A stretch of DNA of 64,000 nucleotides from Siphlonurus alternatus (Eukaryota; Arthropoda; Insecta; Ephemeroptera; Siphlonuridae), in assembly GCA_949825025.1 (NCBI GenBank), contig OX463779.1, forward strand, positions 33,552,203-33,616,202. Reading direction: 5' to 3'. A program made the position numbers and the translations under genes. Every line of letters starts with the position of its first letter. Position 1 is the stretch's first letter. Positions 1-13,362 of the stretch are shown piece after piece. The notes under the pieces are model-generated. The model was not told the DNA's origin. It searched no databases and saw only the letters and a list, made by a program, of their open reading frames with translations.

Positions 1-2039
1 GCCCAGCTCATCTATCCAGCATGGCATAATTTATATAGTGCAACATTTGGTTCTGAAAACTGCAGCCAGCTGTAATGGGCAATATATCATCAGATCATCA
101 CTACAGATCAGCAATGCTGACCAGCAAAAGAAGCCAAGCAAGTAGGGAGAACAGTGTGTATATGTTTTTAAAATGAATAAGTCAGATAATTTTTAATGTA
201 TGCATACTAAATTTAAGTTGTTTTAATTGTACTTTTATGTAGTCTTGCATATAATATATATAAAAATTTAGTACATCTGTATTGCTCAATTAAGGTTCTT
301 TTACTTTTTTAATAACAAAACACATATACAATGCATACTGTATGCAAACTGTTGTTTTATAGAGAATTTGTTATACTGCATGCATGCAATTAATGACTAT
401 ATATGGATTTAATATAATAATTATTTATATATATTGAAATGCTAATGAACATGCATACAGTATTATTTAATTTATGTGTTTATGTTATAATATGTCAGCA
501 TTGCAGCAGTTAAGTTTTGTTAAAAATTGAAAACCACTTTAGTCATTATTTTTTTATCATTGTACAAGTATGATAAATGATTTATCACAATATCTTTAAA
601 ATTTCCAATAATGTGAATGTTGATTGAGAAATGTTATAAATAATAAAAATGTATGTTAATATAATTATTTATGTGTGTTTTTACTTAAAAATAGAAGCAT
701 AGTATATAGGAGGATAATATAGCTAGATAAAAAATGTATAATTATAGGATAAGATATTAACAAGATAACTTTATCCAAAAAATAGAGGACATTTAGCTAG
801 AAAATATCCATGAAATTTCATAGATAATATCTATATAATTTTTAGATAAGTAAAAAGTTCTATACAGATTATATCTAGATATCATCCAAAAAATATCCAT
901 TGTGTGCTGTGTGGGTTATAGCTGCATGTGTAAATTGTGCCCATGCCTTTTTCACAGGCTTTTTGTGCTTTTTTATACTGTAATAACTTTTGTTATTATA
1001 TAATACATATTACACAATATTTATAGCCAAATTTATTTTAAAAATTATGATAAATAATCACTTATTGACTTAACTCAACAGTAAACATGAGAGAGGAAAT
1101 TAATGAAAGTACCGTCTTCAGAGGTAAATATTTTAATAGAAGCTAGACGTACATTATAAGTTTGAATGTAGCCAAATATATATTGAAAAATATATCAAAA
1201 AGTGTATTAAAATAAAATAATAAATTAAAAGTTTTCACAATAATGTACTAATTATATTGGCTGCAGCTTAAATTGATTTATTTGTTGGTCATAAAACCTA
1301 TCACTGTGTAATAATGTATATTATATATCATATACTGTATAGTAATTAATATATTGATCAGAAATTTTTGGTCCCATTTATCAGGTGTGAATATAATTAA
1401 TGACAATTAATTAACTGTATGAATGTTATAGCTATAATACACATATGTAATTATGAATAATTATATATCAGATATGATATAATACATACATATGTATATC
1501 ATGTATTATGCTCTATGATCTATAACTTAAATATAATTACATTTAAAATATATTAATTATATACATTGTTATAGTACATACCAAGATGGCCTACTTAATT
1601 ATAACTGTGTTATGTATCTGTAACTTATTATTCTGATTCTAATAGTTAGAGAGTGAATAGGAATTATCCTGTATACGAAAAGATAAGCAATGATTCACAC
1701 TATTCGCGAACGCAACCAAATTCAGCCCTCTAGCGGCCAAAAGTGTGAACTACTAGAATGCGGCTAGCTGTTCATAACAGTATAGGAACAACATACCATT
1801 CCTGAGTTAATTTACGTGATTATATAATATTATCCACTTGCAAATTGTTAATTATCATAATAAAGTTAAATATTTTTTTTTTTTTAAGTCTTAATAAATA
1901 AAATAACAGATAAATGTGACCATACACCGTGTCATTTGCTTTAAATAGAGTCTTGCGCGCGGCGCGTGGTATATATGCATAATATGTATATGTCGATCCA
2001 TATGATATTAAATTATTGTTAATTTTTCTTACTGATTGG
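1..2039. other. AT-rich gene-free stretch
   Basis: No reading frame with coding character is visible on either strand. The stretch is very AT-rich, with many TATGCATAC and TACAGTA words and short TA runs. A slightly more GC-rich patch with CpGs lies near 1700-1770 but has no clear exon. Confidence 0.6.
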
Positions 2040-4460
2040 GATAAAATTATGAAATTAATTTTCAAGGTGTAATCGACCCTCCTAAAAACTTGGAAATAAT
2101 TTTAGATTTTCTCCCCGACGCACCCCTGAGGGTGGAGAACTACCCCGAAAAACAATCTTCCTTAAAAATTGTGCTAAAATTATGAAATTAATTTTCAAGA
2201 GGCAATCGACCCTACTGAACTCGGAAATAATTTTAGATTTTCTCCCCGACGCACCCCTGAGGGTGGAGAACTACCCCGAAAAACAATCTTCCTTAAAAAT
2301 TGTGCTAAAATTATGAAATTAATTTTCAAGGGGCAATCGACCCTACTGAACTCGGAAATGATTTTAGATTTTCTCCCCGACGCACCCCTGAAGGTGGAGA
2401 ACTACCCCAAAAAACAACCTTCCTTAAAAATTGTGCTAAAATTATGAAATTAATTTTCAAGGGGTAATCGACCTTCCTGAACTTGGAAATAATTTTAGAT
2501 TTTCTCCCCGACGCACCCCTGAGGGTGGAGAACTACCCCGAAAATCAATTTTCCTTAAAAATTGTAATAAAATTATGAAATTAATTTTCAAGAGGCAATC
2601 GACCCTACTGAACTCGGAAATAATTTTAGATTTTCTCCCCGACGCACCCCTGAGGGTGGAGAACTACCCCGAAAAACAACCTTCCTTAAAAATTGTGCTA
2701 AAATTATGAAATTAATTTTCAAGGGGTAATCGACCTTCCTGAACTTGGAAATAATTTTAGATTTTCTTCCCGACGTACATCTGAAAGTGGAAACCTACCC
2801 CTAAAATCTATTTTCCTTAAAAATTGTGCTAAAATAAAAAATAATAAATTTTCAAGTGTTTATTAACCCCTCTGAAACTCGGAAATAAATTTAGACTTTT
2901 TCCCCGACGCAACCCTGAGAGTCAACGGCTACCCACCATATCCTTCTTTCTTAATAATCGAGTTGAAATTGTGAATTAAATTTTTATTCGGGATTTATCG
3001 AAAATTTTCAGAGAAAAAGTATCCCAGACTCACTTCTTCACTTGCAGTATGATGATGGTTTCACTCAATGTGTTCAGCACCGTTAATTGGCGTGATGGCA
3101 CATGTTGGTCGCTCAACGAGGCTATGTGTGTAGGTGCATGGCCTCTAACATCTGAGTTGTGACCAATTCCATGCAACGTCTTATCTCCACTTTCTGTTCG
3201 TCAATTGGTCTCAAATCTCTTCTTGTAAACCTTTTGCTTCAGAAAGAGATTTGAGACCATTGACGAGCTGAAAGTGATAGACGTTATGTGGAATTGATGG
3301 TCACACCTCAGTTGTTAATTAAAGTCACACATAGCCTCATTGTGCAGAGTGCAGACCCCAACATGAGCTTTCACGCCATGTAATTATTATAACGGTGGAC
3401 ATCCATCATCACACTGCAAGTAAAGAGGCAAGTCTGATATATATTTTTTTTCTATGAAAAATTACGATAAATCCCGAAAAAAAATTAATTCACAATTTCA
3501 ACTCGATTATTAAGAAAGAAGGATATGGTGGGTAGCCGTTTACCCTCAGGGTTGCGTCGGAGAGAAAATCTAAAATTATTTCCGACTTCAGTAGGGTCGA
3601 TTACCCCTTGAACATTAATTTCATAATTCTAGCATACTTTAAATTTTAAGGAAAATTGATTTTCGGGGTAGTTTTCCACCCTCAGGGGTGCGTCGGGAAG
3701 AAAATTTAAAATTATTTCCGAGTTCAGGAGGGTCAATTACCTCTTGAAAATTAATTTCATAATTTTAACACAATTTTTAAGGAAAGTGGATTTTAGGGGT
3801 AGGTCTTCACCCTCAGGGGTGCGTCAGGGAGAAAATTTAAAATTGTTTCCGACTTCAGTAGGGTCGATTACCCCTTGAAAATTAATTTCATAATTTTAGC
3901 ACAATTTTTAAGGAAAGTAGATTTTAGGGGTAGTTCTCCACCCTCAGGAGTGTGTCGGGGAGAAAATTTAAAATTATTTCCGAGTTCAGGAGGGTCAATT
4001 ACCTCTTGAAAATTAATTTCATAATTTTAGCACAATTTTTAAGGAAAGTGGATTTTAGGGGTAGGTTTCCACCCTCAGGGGTGCGTCAGGGAGAAAATAT
4101 AATATTTTTTTCTAATTTAGGAAGGTCGATTACCCCTTGAAAATTAATTTCATAATTTTAGCACAATTTTTAAGGAAATTGGATTTTAGGGGTAGTTCTC
4201 CACCCTCAGGGGTGCGTCGGGGAGAATATCTAAAACTATTTCCTAATTTAGGAGGGTCGATTACCCCTTGAAAATTAATTTCATAATTTTAGCACAATTT
4301 TTAAGGAAAATGGGTTTTAGGGGTAGTTATCTAACACTCAAGGGTGCGTCGGGGAGAAAATCTAAAATTATTTCTTTGTTCAGGAGGGTTGATAACCCCT
4401 TGAAAATTAAGTTTTATAATTTTAGCTCGTTTATTAAAAAAAGTGGAAAATACTAATAGG
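2040..4460. mobile_element. 2.4 kb palindrome made of 131-bp tandem units
   Basis: The left arm (about 2040-2960) holds roughly seven copies of a 131-bp unit, tracked by the word TATGAAATTA at 2048, 2181, 2312, 2443, 2574 and 2705. The same unit recurs in reverse complement at about 3545-4440 with the same 131-bp step. Between them, 2970-3215 and 3240-3490 are also inverted copies of each other, closing on a loop of about 21 bases near 3228. The whole block is therefore one hairpin-capable palindrome. No transposase is encoded, and short open frames inside come from the repeat. A Foldback-type element is the best guess, but the outer ends fade out and I could not find a clean target-site duplication. 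An inverted satellite array is the alternative. Confidence 0.75.
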
Positions 4461-5351
4461 TCTGAATAACGGGGTACGGCCGGGTAGCACTCCAGGGGTG
4501 TGCGTGGTAGAGGTGGTGCCACGGGGGTGTGGTAATGAATCTGTATTAATTAATTATTTCAGAGGTGTAAATTAATTACCTATTGTATGAAATTTTCTCC
4601 ATAAAATTGTTATAAATTTTCAAATTGTTAATTACATCTCGGTCATATTCATTGGAAAAACTTTTCGTATTTCCTATGGGGGGGGGGGGGGGGAAACACC
4701 CCTGAAAAGGCTGAAAGGGGTGCGATTGGCTCCAATAATATTGTAAAGCCCCTGAATTTAATTTGACAGCTGGTGCGTCAAATTTTACGTTTGTATATAT
4801 ATGTATGCTTCTAATCGCACATTATCAAATTATTAACCTGCTTTTCATACTCCATATTTCTTTCGAGCCGCATTACGTCCGCCATTTTGTGACGTCATCA
4901 CTCTGCAGACAGCGCCGCCATCGGTCATTTCGTTCGAGAATAGAAGTTTATTACTAAGATCACAAGTAAGACTCTGTATAATAATGCGCTCAGCTAGCTA
5001 GGATGCACAGCTATTCAGTCCCGCGGCAAGTGCAAGTCTAACGATGAAGGTCGGGGTCAAGGGCGTTCGCTGCTGCATGGAGGGAGTTAGAGTGGGGGAA
5101 ATTCCTAGCTTACTGCTGTGATAAGAAAAGCGCGGGAATAGTAAAGCCATTGCAGGTATACAAGCGGGAGTAATAATTACGTTAAATTACTAGGCTTACA
5201 CATATACATCACAAACTGCAATGTACGTACCAGAGCTTAGTAAAAAGGGAGTGATTGGGCCTGCATATGGGTCCTAATTTTTAATTACTTTAACATTGGT
5301 AATGAGGTAACATGTATGCATATATGATATATAAATAAGACATGCTGCAGA

Positions 5352-5390
<39 letters not shown>

Positions 5391-6550
5391 TCTTTTATTA
5401 AACACAAAAAGTGTACATATAAAATAATATTAGAAATATACATTAATTGCAGAATAACACTTATGTAATAGCTAGAACACACATATATATACAAACTATA
5501 AATATATTATAGTTACAGAATAATAGAAAATGATAATAAAAGAATATAAAATAACAGCTAGATGATAATAACAGCCTGTTACACCATAATATATCATATA
5601 TAGGCACATATATATATATAAAATATGACATAGAAAATAAATAGAATGAAAAACTTATTGCTTAATTGCTATTCAAAACATATAGACTAGATATGAAGTC
5701 TCCCTTCCCTTCTCCAGAGCAAACTTGAGTAGAAGGCCACAACACGACCGCGCCCACTTTTCAATAGCCGTCCTACTGAGCAGCAGGTTTGGGTGTAATC
5801 AAATGGGAGAGGACTTCACTTTGGTCGCGGTTTACGACAATTACGCTGTATGCTAGAGTTTTCAAAATGAAACAAGTTTAACTCTAATATAGTTTAATCT
5901 TACTGGACAACCTTTTTTTTCACGCAAAAACAATATTAATACACTTAAATTAAACTTTTATGAACCCGACTTCTGCTACTTCTGTTACATCTGCGCATGC
6001 GCCGGCATGCGCGAAGTAATAAAAGTCAGTTTACTGGCGATGACGTCATATGAACATTGAAAGCCTTTCTTCATAGCGAGTGACTTTCACTTTACTTAAT
6101 TGCATTTTCTATACTTTGTATATATCAAGTAAAGTTATTTACTACATCGAAAATAATGTATGAAAGTTGATTCAAGTACTTTTGTAATTTCAATATTTCG
6201 TGACGTCATGATACATTACTAAAGCTTGGAAGATAGAACCAAGTTCCCGCCCTAACTTTACCGTCTTATTTCTCAAGAAGTATGATATTTATGAACTAAA
6301 TAAAATAATTAGCAAACGGGAGACTACATTGAAGTATTATCGAACTACAAGACACCTTCATTAATATCAAGTAAATATTTAAAAAAAAATATTTCCTCCC
6401 GATTACATTGCATGTTATTTTTTAAATTCCGGACGGCTAATGTCTCGACAGATGACGATCGCGCCGGCTGGGTTTTGGCCTCCTACTCAAGTACGCTCTG
6501 CCTTCTCGAAAAAAAGCGTAGTGGTCAAGTAGTTGACCACTAACTCTCAA
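4461..6550. other. Gene-free stretch with a poly-G run and CpG-rich patches
   Basis: A run of about 15 G lies near 4678-4693. The patch 4860-4980 has CpGs, a CRE-like TGACGTCA and a GCCATTTTG word, followed by a possible donor (CACAAGTAAGA), so it could be a promoter with an untranslated first exon. A second patch at 5985-6060 contains GCGCATGCGC (NRF-1-like) and another TGACGTCA. No coding exon could be supported. Confidence 0.4.
5355..5387. repeat. (TA)n microsatellite
   Basis: An uninterrupted TA dinucleotide run. The sequence just after it (TCTTTTATTAAACACAAAA) occurs again at about 43364, so the flank may be part of an old dispersed repeat. Confidence 0.9.
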
Positions 6551-6678
6551 GTGGTAATTTCGCCAAGTGGTCCTGGTCAATAGGTGGTCCAGGTCGTAAG
6601 TTGGTCACGGTCAGGTCAAGTGGTCAACTCAAATGGTCGACTCTAGTGGTCACCATGACCACTTGGCGAAATTACCAC
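6551..6678. repeat. Hairpin with GGTCA-rich loop
   Basis: The word AGTGGTAATTTCGCCAAGTG at 6551 returns as an exact inverted copy ending at 6678, giving 23-bp arms and a loop of about 80 bases. The loop and left flank are packed with GGTCA/TGACC words, resembling clustered nuclear-receptor half-sites. Origin unknown; a small palindromic transposon is possible. Confidence 0.65.
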
Positions 6679-8264
6679 TTGTGTGGTCCAACCTGCGAGA
6701 TTGTGTGGTCCAAAAATCTCGGTAAAATTTTTGTACGCATATATAGAGATGAGGTCGATCTCTGGATGATCTCTGATGGTCATAAATCGCATGTATTAAT
6801 TGTATATAGTATAAATATATAATATATATTATAGCATATATTATATATATATAATTATATATTATGTAATTATGTATATATATATATTATGTATATTCAA
6901 CATTATTTCGGTTGTCGATACTTGTCCAAACTGATCCAAACCAACATTTTTCTCAGTTCTCTGTAGTTTTCTCTGCTTTATTTTATCAGCTTCGATCGTA
7001 CGCATGGCCTTCGATCGTGTCAGCTCACAAAGTTTGGTCAGGAACTTTGGGTTAAAGTAGACTGCATCGTTTTTAGAACAAAAGGATGAAGTTTACTCTA
7101 CTTTGGGTCAGCTCAGCTTGCCGCTCAAATGTTCAAAGTGTTCGCGCCTTCGATTTTCGATTGCATGACGCAATGAGACGTGCTCACGTTAGCGACTCAC
7201 TTGAGCGCGACACTAACAAGTGCTGCCATCTATAATAGGAAGACGAGTACAAGTGCCAATTACTATACTACAAAATGCAATGTTAATTATAAATTTTTTG
7301 TGTGTAAATTTATTTATTTATCATGCAATTCATGTAACTTATTTTTAAATCCAGTAATCCTTTATTTTTTAGCTGTTTTGCCTTGACTTCAAATTTCATC
7401 GAAACTTTTTTCCCTGTAATTCAATCAAGGCGATGTATCTTCTTTATGTAACGAAATACTTACAAAACGTGTGAAAAACCTTCCTGAAATAGCCACCAGT
7501 AGCGCGTCGATCGTTATTCTGTGCCGTGACGGGTGCTGCATTGCCGGTTCTTACCGCGCTAGACCGCGCCGTGCCGATTAACAATGGTCACATGAGTTTT
7601 TTCACCAAAGCTCATAAAATATTACGCACAGTTTTATGATAACTTCCTGAAACTACCGCTTGGGGGCCAAAAATACAAATATTTGGGCCGCCGGCAAAGC
7701 TACATCCCCATGAATTCAATTTCTAGTGGGTAAATATGAAACACTTAGCAACACGAGAGTTGATCATACTTTCTGCTATTAGTTTTTATCAAAAATGAAA
7801 TGAATTTTTCTGAATTAAACCTCAAAAACGGATAAAAATATTGATATTCTATTTGGCCCATCCCACGCTTAAATTTTGTTGAACAAAATCTTGCTCCAAC
7901 TAAATTTCACCAAAGCAACTAAATCTAAGTCAAAATTGGCCGTTTTCAGGGTTGCTTTTAGTTGCTGCACTGTAACTTTGAAGAACTCAAGGCAACTAAG
8001 ATTGCTTTAACTTCTGCTAACCAATATAAACTTGCTCTTAAAGCAACTAAAAATAACTGGATGGGGATAACTCCATACAACATTGTGTAACTCAAGGATT
8101 ACAATGAAAATAAACATAAAACAACTGATTCATCACAACAAATTTCAACCTTTATTAACACGACATGATTCAATTAAATACAGCTGGCAATAACAAATTT
8201 CAACATACATTCAGACAACTGATTACAACAACATCTAACTAAAAGTTTCCCCATGCCGTAGCAG
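6679..8264. other. Gene-free stretch
   Basis: A TA-rich tract (6810-6895) is followed by moderately complex DNA with CpGs near 7480-7580. No exon with coding character was found. From about 7860 the sequence is rich in CAACTAA words, and a partly similar stretch in inverted orientation lies at 20090-20200. Confidence 0.4.
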
Positions 8265-8700
8265 GGGTTGCCCAATCTGACCCAACTCATTTCAACTTCA
8301 TGAAACAAAATTCAACCAGCCTTCTGGCAAAATAAATCCTGGGTCCTCCCCCATCTGACCCAACTGTTTCCAACAAAATTATAACGAAATCTAACTAGCT
8401 TTCTGGCAGAATTTATACTGGGCCCTCCCCCCTCTGAACCAACTATTTTCAACAAAATTACAACGAAATCCAACTAGCTTTCTGGCAGAAACAATACTGG
8501 ACCCTCCCCCATCTAACCCAACTCATTCCAACAAAATTACAACGAAATCCAACAACCTTTCTGGCAGAATCAATACTGAACCCTCCCCCATCTAACCCAA
8601 CTCATTCCAACAAAATTACAATGAAAGACAACTAGCTTTCTGCCAGAATCAATACTGGACCCTCCCCAATCTGACCCAAATCTCCTCAAATAAATTACAA
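8265..8700. repeat. 79-bp tandem repeat, about 5.5 units
   Basis: The block CCCTCCCCCATCTGACCCAA recurs near 8345, 8424, 8501, 8580 and 8659, each followed by CAACAAAATTACAACGAAATC and TTTCTGGCAGAA. Units differ by several substitutions, so the array is not recent. Confidence 0.85.
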
Positions 8701-9234
8701 GCAAATTTTCTGCCATTCATACACTTTTACCAGTTCCCCGTTTTCACTTTGTTATTTAAAACTGCTCTTTGGAACTACTGAGATAAACCTTGAACTTCTT
8801 GAATTTTTGGCAGACCACTCATCATTCGGTAGAAGGCTCGTTGGCAGCGATCATGATGCCCTGTTGAAATTTAAAATAATTTAGACACTCGCAATGTAAA
8901 CATGAGTCATATAAGTAAATTATACAAATGTGTTGGTGTTTGAAAAAACCAATAGAATCCTTATATCAGGTTCTACATCATAGCTGGAACGAAAAATGTC
9001 AATATGCTAGCCAGTAATAACCACTGCAATATATGGCCATTAAATAAACATTTTCAAAAAAATTTGGGTTGTTAATTAAATTAAATTTATGTGTTGCTTT
9101 AAAGTTTTAAAAAAAAATGGCTTGTATTTTCAATTTAATATCAATGTTGTAATGACAAGAAGCAGCTTCTGCAGGAAATAACTGTTATTAATTTAAGTTT
9201 TGAAATCATTAGCTAAGTTTATGACCATCAGCAG

Positions 9235-12200
9235 TTTTTATAAAATAGGCGCCATCTTGGTTTCATAACATGGCGACAATCAGTACTTGAAGAAATAACA
9301 CATGGCCGAGACACATTGCCATGACAACGTACAGAAAAAAAAAAATTGTTTGTGACTAGCAGCAGGTTCTGTTAAATAGGCGCCATCTTGGTCTTTGTAG
9401 TGGAAAGTCAGAACTTAATCAAGTAGACACCTACGGGACACTTTGTATCATAATGTGCTGAAAAAATAAGTAACTTTGTGTCTGGTAGAAGGTTCCGCTA
9501 AGTGGCACAGCAATTTTAATTACATGTAGTAGCAACAAGTCAGTGTTTGACCAAGCCTCTGAGAAACACTGCCATCATAACTTACTGAAATGCAAGTTAG
9601 TTTGTGTCAAGTTGAAGGTTCCGCCAAATGGCAGCCATCTTGTCTAAATTTAGTAGCGACGAGTCAGTACGTAACAAAGAAACAGCCTCCGAGAACACTG
9701 CTATCATAACATACTGGAACGCAATTGAGTTTGTGTCTTGTTGAAAGTTCTGCTAAATGGCAGCCATCTTGTTAAATTTAGTAGCGACAAGTCAGTACCT
9801 AACAGAGGAAGAGCCTCCGAGAGACTTTGCCACCATAACGCACTGAAATGAAGGTGAGTTTGTGTCTAGTTGAAGGTTCCGCTAAATGGCAGCCATCTTG
9901 TCTAAATTTAGTAGCGACGAGTCAGTACGTAACAAAAAAACAGCCTCCGAGAACACTGCCATCATAACGTACTGAAATGCAAGTGAGTTTGTGTCTCGTT
10001 GAAAGTTCCGCTAAATGGCAGCCATCTTGTTAAATTTAGTAGCGACGAGTCAGTACTTAACAGAGGAAGAGTCTCCGAGAACACATTGCCATCATAACTT
10101 ACTGAAATGCAAGTGAGTTTGTGTCAAGTTGAAAGTTCCGCTAAATGGCAGCCATCTTGTCTAAATTTAGTAGCGACGAGTCAGTACGTAGCAAAAAAAC
10201 ATCCTCCGAGAACACTGCCATCATAACGTACTGAAATGCAAGTTAGTTTGTGTCTAGTTGAAGGTTCCGCTAAATGGCAGCCATCTTGTTCAATTTAGTA
10301 GCGACAAGTCAGTACCTAAAAGAGGAAGAGCCTCCGAGAGACTTTGCCACCATAACGCACTGAAATGAAAGTGAGTTTGTGTCTAGTTGAAGGTTCCGCT
10401 AAATGGCAGCCATCTTGTCTAAATTTAGTAGCGACGAGTCAGTACGTAACAAAAAACAGCCTCCTAGAACACTGCTATCATAACATACTGAAATGCAAGT
10501 GAGTTTGTGTCTCGTTGAAAGTTCCGCTAAATGGCAGCAGTCTTGTTAAATTTAGTAGCGACGAGTCAGTACTTAACAAAGGAAGAGTCTCCGAGAACAC
10601 TTTGCCATCATAACGTACTGAAATGCAAGTTAGTTTGTGTCAAGTTGAAAGTTCCGCTAAATGGCAGCCATCTTGTCTAAATTTAGTAGCGACGAGTCAG
10701 TACGTAACAAAGAAACAGCCTCCGAGAATACTGCCATCATAACGTACTGAAATGCAAGTTAGTTTGTGTCTAGTTGAAGGTTCCGCTAAATGGCAGCCAT
10801 CTTGTCTAAATTTAATAGCAACTAGTCAGTACCTAACAAAGAAACTGCCTCCGAGACACTTTGCCATCATAACGTACTGAAATGCAAGTTAGTTTCTGTC
10901 TAGTTGAAGGTTCCGCTAAATGGCAGCCATCTTGTCTAAATTTAATAGCAACTAGTCAGTACCTAACAAAGAAACTGCCTCCGAGACACTTTGCCATCAT
11001 AACGTACTGAAATGCAAGTAAGTTTGTGTCTAGTTGAAGGTTCCGCTAAATGGCAGCCATCTTGTCTAAATTTAGTAGCGACGAGTCAGTACGTAGCAAA
11101 AAAACATCCTCCGAGAACACTGCCATCATAACCAGTGGTGAAAGTAGTTTCAAAATCTTACCAGTGCGCTTCAGATAGAGGCCTGAAGGGCCCGAACCCC
11201 CGCCGGAGGCGCGATTTTTTGGGAAAAAGGGGCGTGGCTTATTGTTTTTAATTGAAAGTTGCACTAAAATTGATTTATAGTTAATTTTTTAAATAGAGTG
11301 AGCGATTACATTTTTTTAAAGAATTTATTTTCTAAAAATATTTTAAAACCTGCCCTCTATTAATTAAGAAATGAAAACCAAAAATTTCCCAAAGTTGGTG
11401 TTTCGGAGGCGTTTAACATGCAAAATTTTGGCACAGAAAACAGCTTTTTACTTAAACTTTACTTGAACTATGGTACCAATTAAAAAATACGTACGTAATC
11501 TATCATAAATTCATTAATGAATTTTCGATTTAAAAATAAAATATTTTTTTACGGAGCCGTTTTTCCAGAAAAAATATTGAAAATCCCACAAAATAAGTAA
11601 AATTAAATAATTATTCAAACTTTGAACCGATTAAAAAAAAATGTAGTGTCGCATATTAAATTGCATGATAAAAAAAAATATTCAAAAATATCTGTGCTGG
11701 CTAATGAAAATTAAAACATAACTTTTATTATGAAAAAAAAATCGCAAACAAGTTGTCTATGTCTAGCAGCAGTGTTAATACAATAAAAATATTTTAATGA
11801 ACTGTTTCACAATTTAGAATATTCTATAAATTTAATTAATTTAATAAATGATACATTTTTTTAAATTATTAAATTATCGTTTAAAATGTCTCAAAAATTA
11901 ATTTAATAAAAAAATTCCAAAAAGATGTATAGGTTACAATTTAAAAAAAGTGATAACGACTACCAATTTATAGGAAAATTGAAGATAAAATAGTAAACCC
12001 AGTAAGCAGTAAACCTACAGCTATTTAAAAAAAATACATATAAAATATAAAACATTCTTTGATTAAAAAAATTTAAAAAAATTACATAATAAATATGTGT
12101 TCTCAGGCTCGCGCGCCAATAAAAAAAAAGCTAGGCGTTTGTGAGAAAAATATTAAAATTAACTTTTTTATCGTAGTCTTTTAAAATAATGTTTTACTGT

Positions 12201-13090
12201 AGCACTTACTATTTATTTATAATGCAACAATTTTGTATCACAATTTAAATTGTCAATTTATTTTTATCTTTTACCCAATGAAAAATATAAATAAAATAAG
12301 TAAATACACTCAACATGGATTTCAATTACTTTTTTTTAGTACAAAATTTTGACTTTAAAAGAAAGTGCGTGCAAGTTAAAACTTCGTGAGATAAATAAAA
12401 TCAAAGTACAAGAACATGTATTGAGCATGATTATAATGGTTTATAATGTGATCCGTTCACACTTGCAAATATTGTTTTTTTCATTAAAAATTATTGAATT
12501 TTTTAGTAAATTTCGATCAGTGTCTTACCAGTGCGCCGCACTGGCGTCAAATGTCTTACCAGTGCGGCGCACTGGTGCGCACCGGCTTACTTTCACCACT
12601 GATCATAACGTACTGAAATGCAAGTGAGTTTGTGTCTCGTTGAAAGTTCCGCTAAATGGCAGCCATCTTGTTAAATTTAGTAGCGACGAGTCAGTACTTA
12701 ACAGAGGAAGAGTCTCCGAGAACACTTTGCCATCATAACGTACTGAAATGCAAGTTAGTTTGTGTCTCGTTGAAGGTTCCGCTAAATGGCAGCCATTTTG
12801 GTTAAAATTAGTAGCGACTAGTTAGTACTTGACAGAGGAAGAGCCTCCGAGATACTTTGCTATCATAACGTACCCAAATTTAAGTTAGTTTGTGGCTGGT
12901 AGTAGGTTCTGTTAAATGGCAGCCATCTTGTTTACATTTAGTAGCAACAAGTCAGTACTTGTCCAAGGAAAAGCTTCCCAGACACACTGCCATCATAACG
13001 TACTGAAAAAACTAGTTAGTTTGTGTCTGGTTGTAGTTTTCATTAAATAGCAGCCATATTGGTTTTATAATGTCAGAAACAGTCTCCGAG
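9235..13090. repeat. 129-bp satellite with YY1-like sites, interrupted by a hAT element
   Basis: The word GGCAGCCATCTTG recurs at about 9631, 9760, 9889, 10018, 10148, 10277, 10406, 10534, 10664, 10793, 10923 and 11053, a 128-130 bp step. It resumes at 12659, 12789, 12919 and 13050 after an insertion. Copies at both edges (9248, 9379, 13050) are the most diverged, as is usual for unequal-crossover arrays. About 19 units are present. Each unit carries ATGGCAGCCAT, a small palindrome with a YY1-like core (AAGATGGC) in it. The conserved remainder includes GTAGCGACGAGTCAGTAC and CATCATAACGTACTGAAATG. No coding frame runs through the array. Confidence 0.92.
11125..12609. mobile_element. Non-autonomous hAT transposon with 8-bp target duplication
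   Basis: The element runs from 11133 to 12601 (1469 bp). Its ends are perfect 14-bp inverted repeats, CAGTGGTGAAAGTA. The eight bases before it (11125-11132) and after it (12602-12609) are both ATCATAAC, and joining them restores an intact satellite unit, which fixes the boundaries. An 8-bp target duplication with CAGTGGTG-type ends is diagnostic of the hAT superfamily. The subterminal word CTTACCAGTGCGC occurs once near the left end (11158) and twice near the right end (12524, 12555), plausible transposase-binding sites. The interior is AT-rich and encodes no transposase, so it would need one supplied in trans. Confidence 0.93.
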
Positions 13091-13256
13091 ACACATTCAC
13101 ATTGAGTATAATATGAAACATTAATAAGTATATCAACCAACAAAATAATTTCCCAATTATAATAATATTTACTATTTATAATATAGCCCTCAAAGTAAAA
13201 AAAGAAAAAAAAATCACAATCATTATTTTTAGTTGGTCTCTAATTTATTCATTCAC

Positions 13257-13362
13257 TACGTTCACATGACGATTTTTAATATGGATCCGTTGACGACACC
13301 TCATAAGAATAACATTATCCGTGGTCAACGAATACGTATTAAACATCGTCATGTGAACCTAG
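13257..13362. mobile_element. Short hairpin element (MITE-like)
   Basis: TACGTTCACATGACGAT at the left returns inverted as ATCGTCATGTGAACCTA at the right, and GGATCCGTTGAC pairs loosely with GTGGTCAACG further in. At about 106 bp it is the size of a small MITE. The target duplication is not clear. Confidence 0.6.

Noticed and set aside
2040..4460. Short basic peptides from the 131-bp units
   Set aside because: They repeat with the unit and have different frames in each copy.
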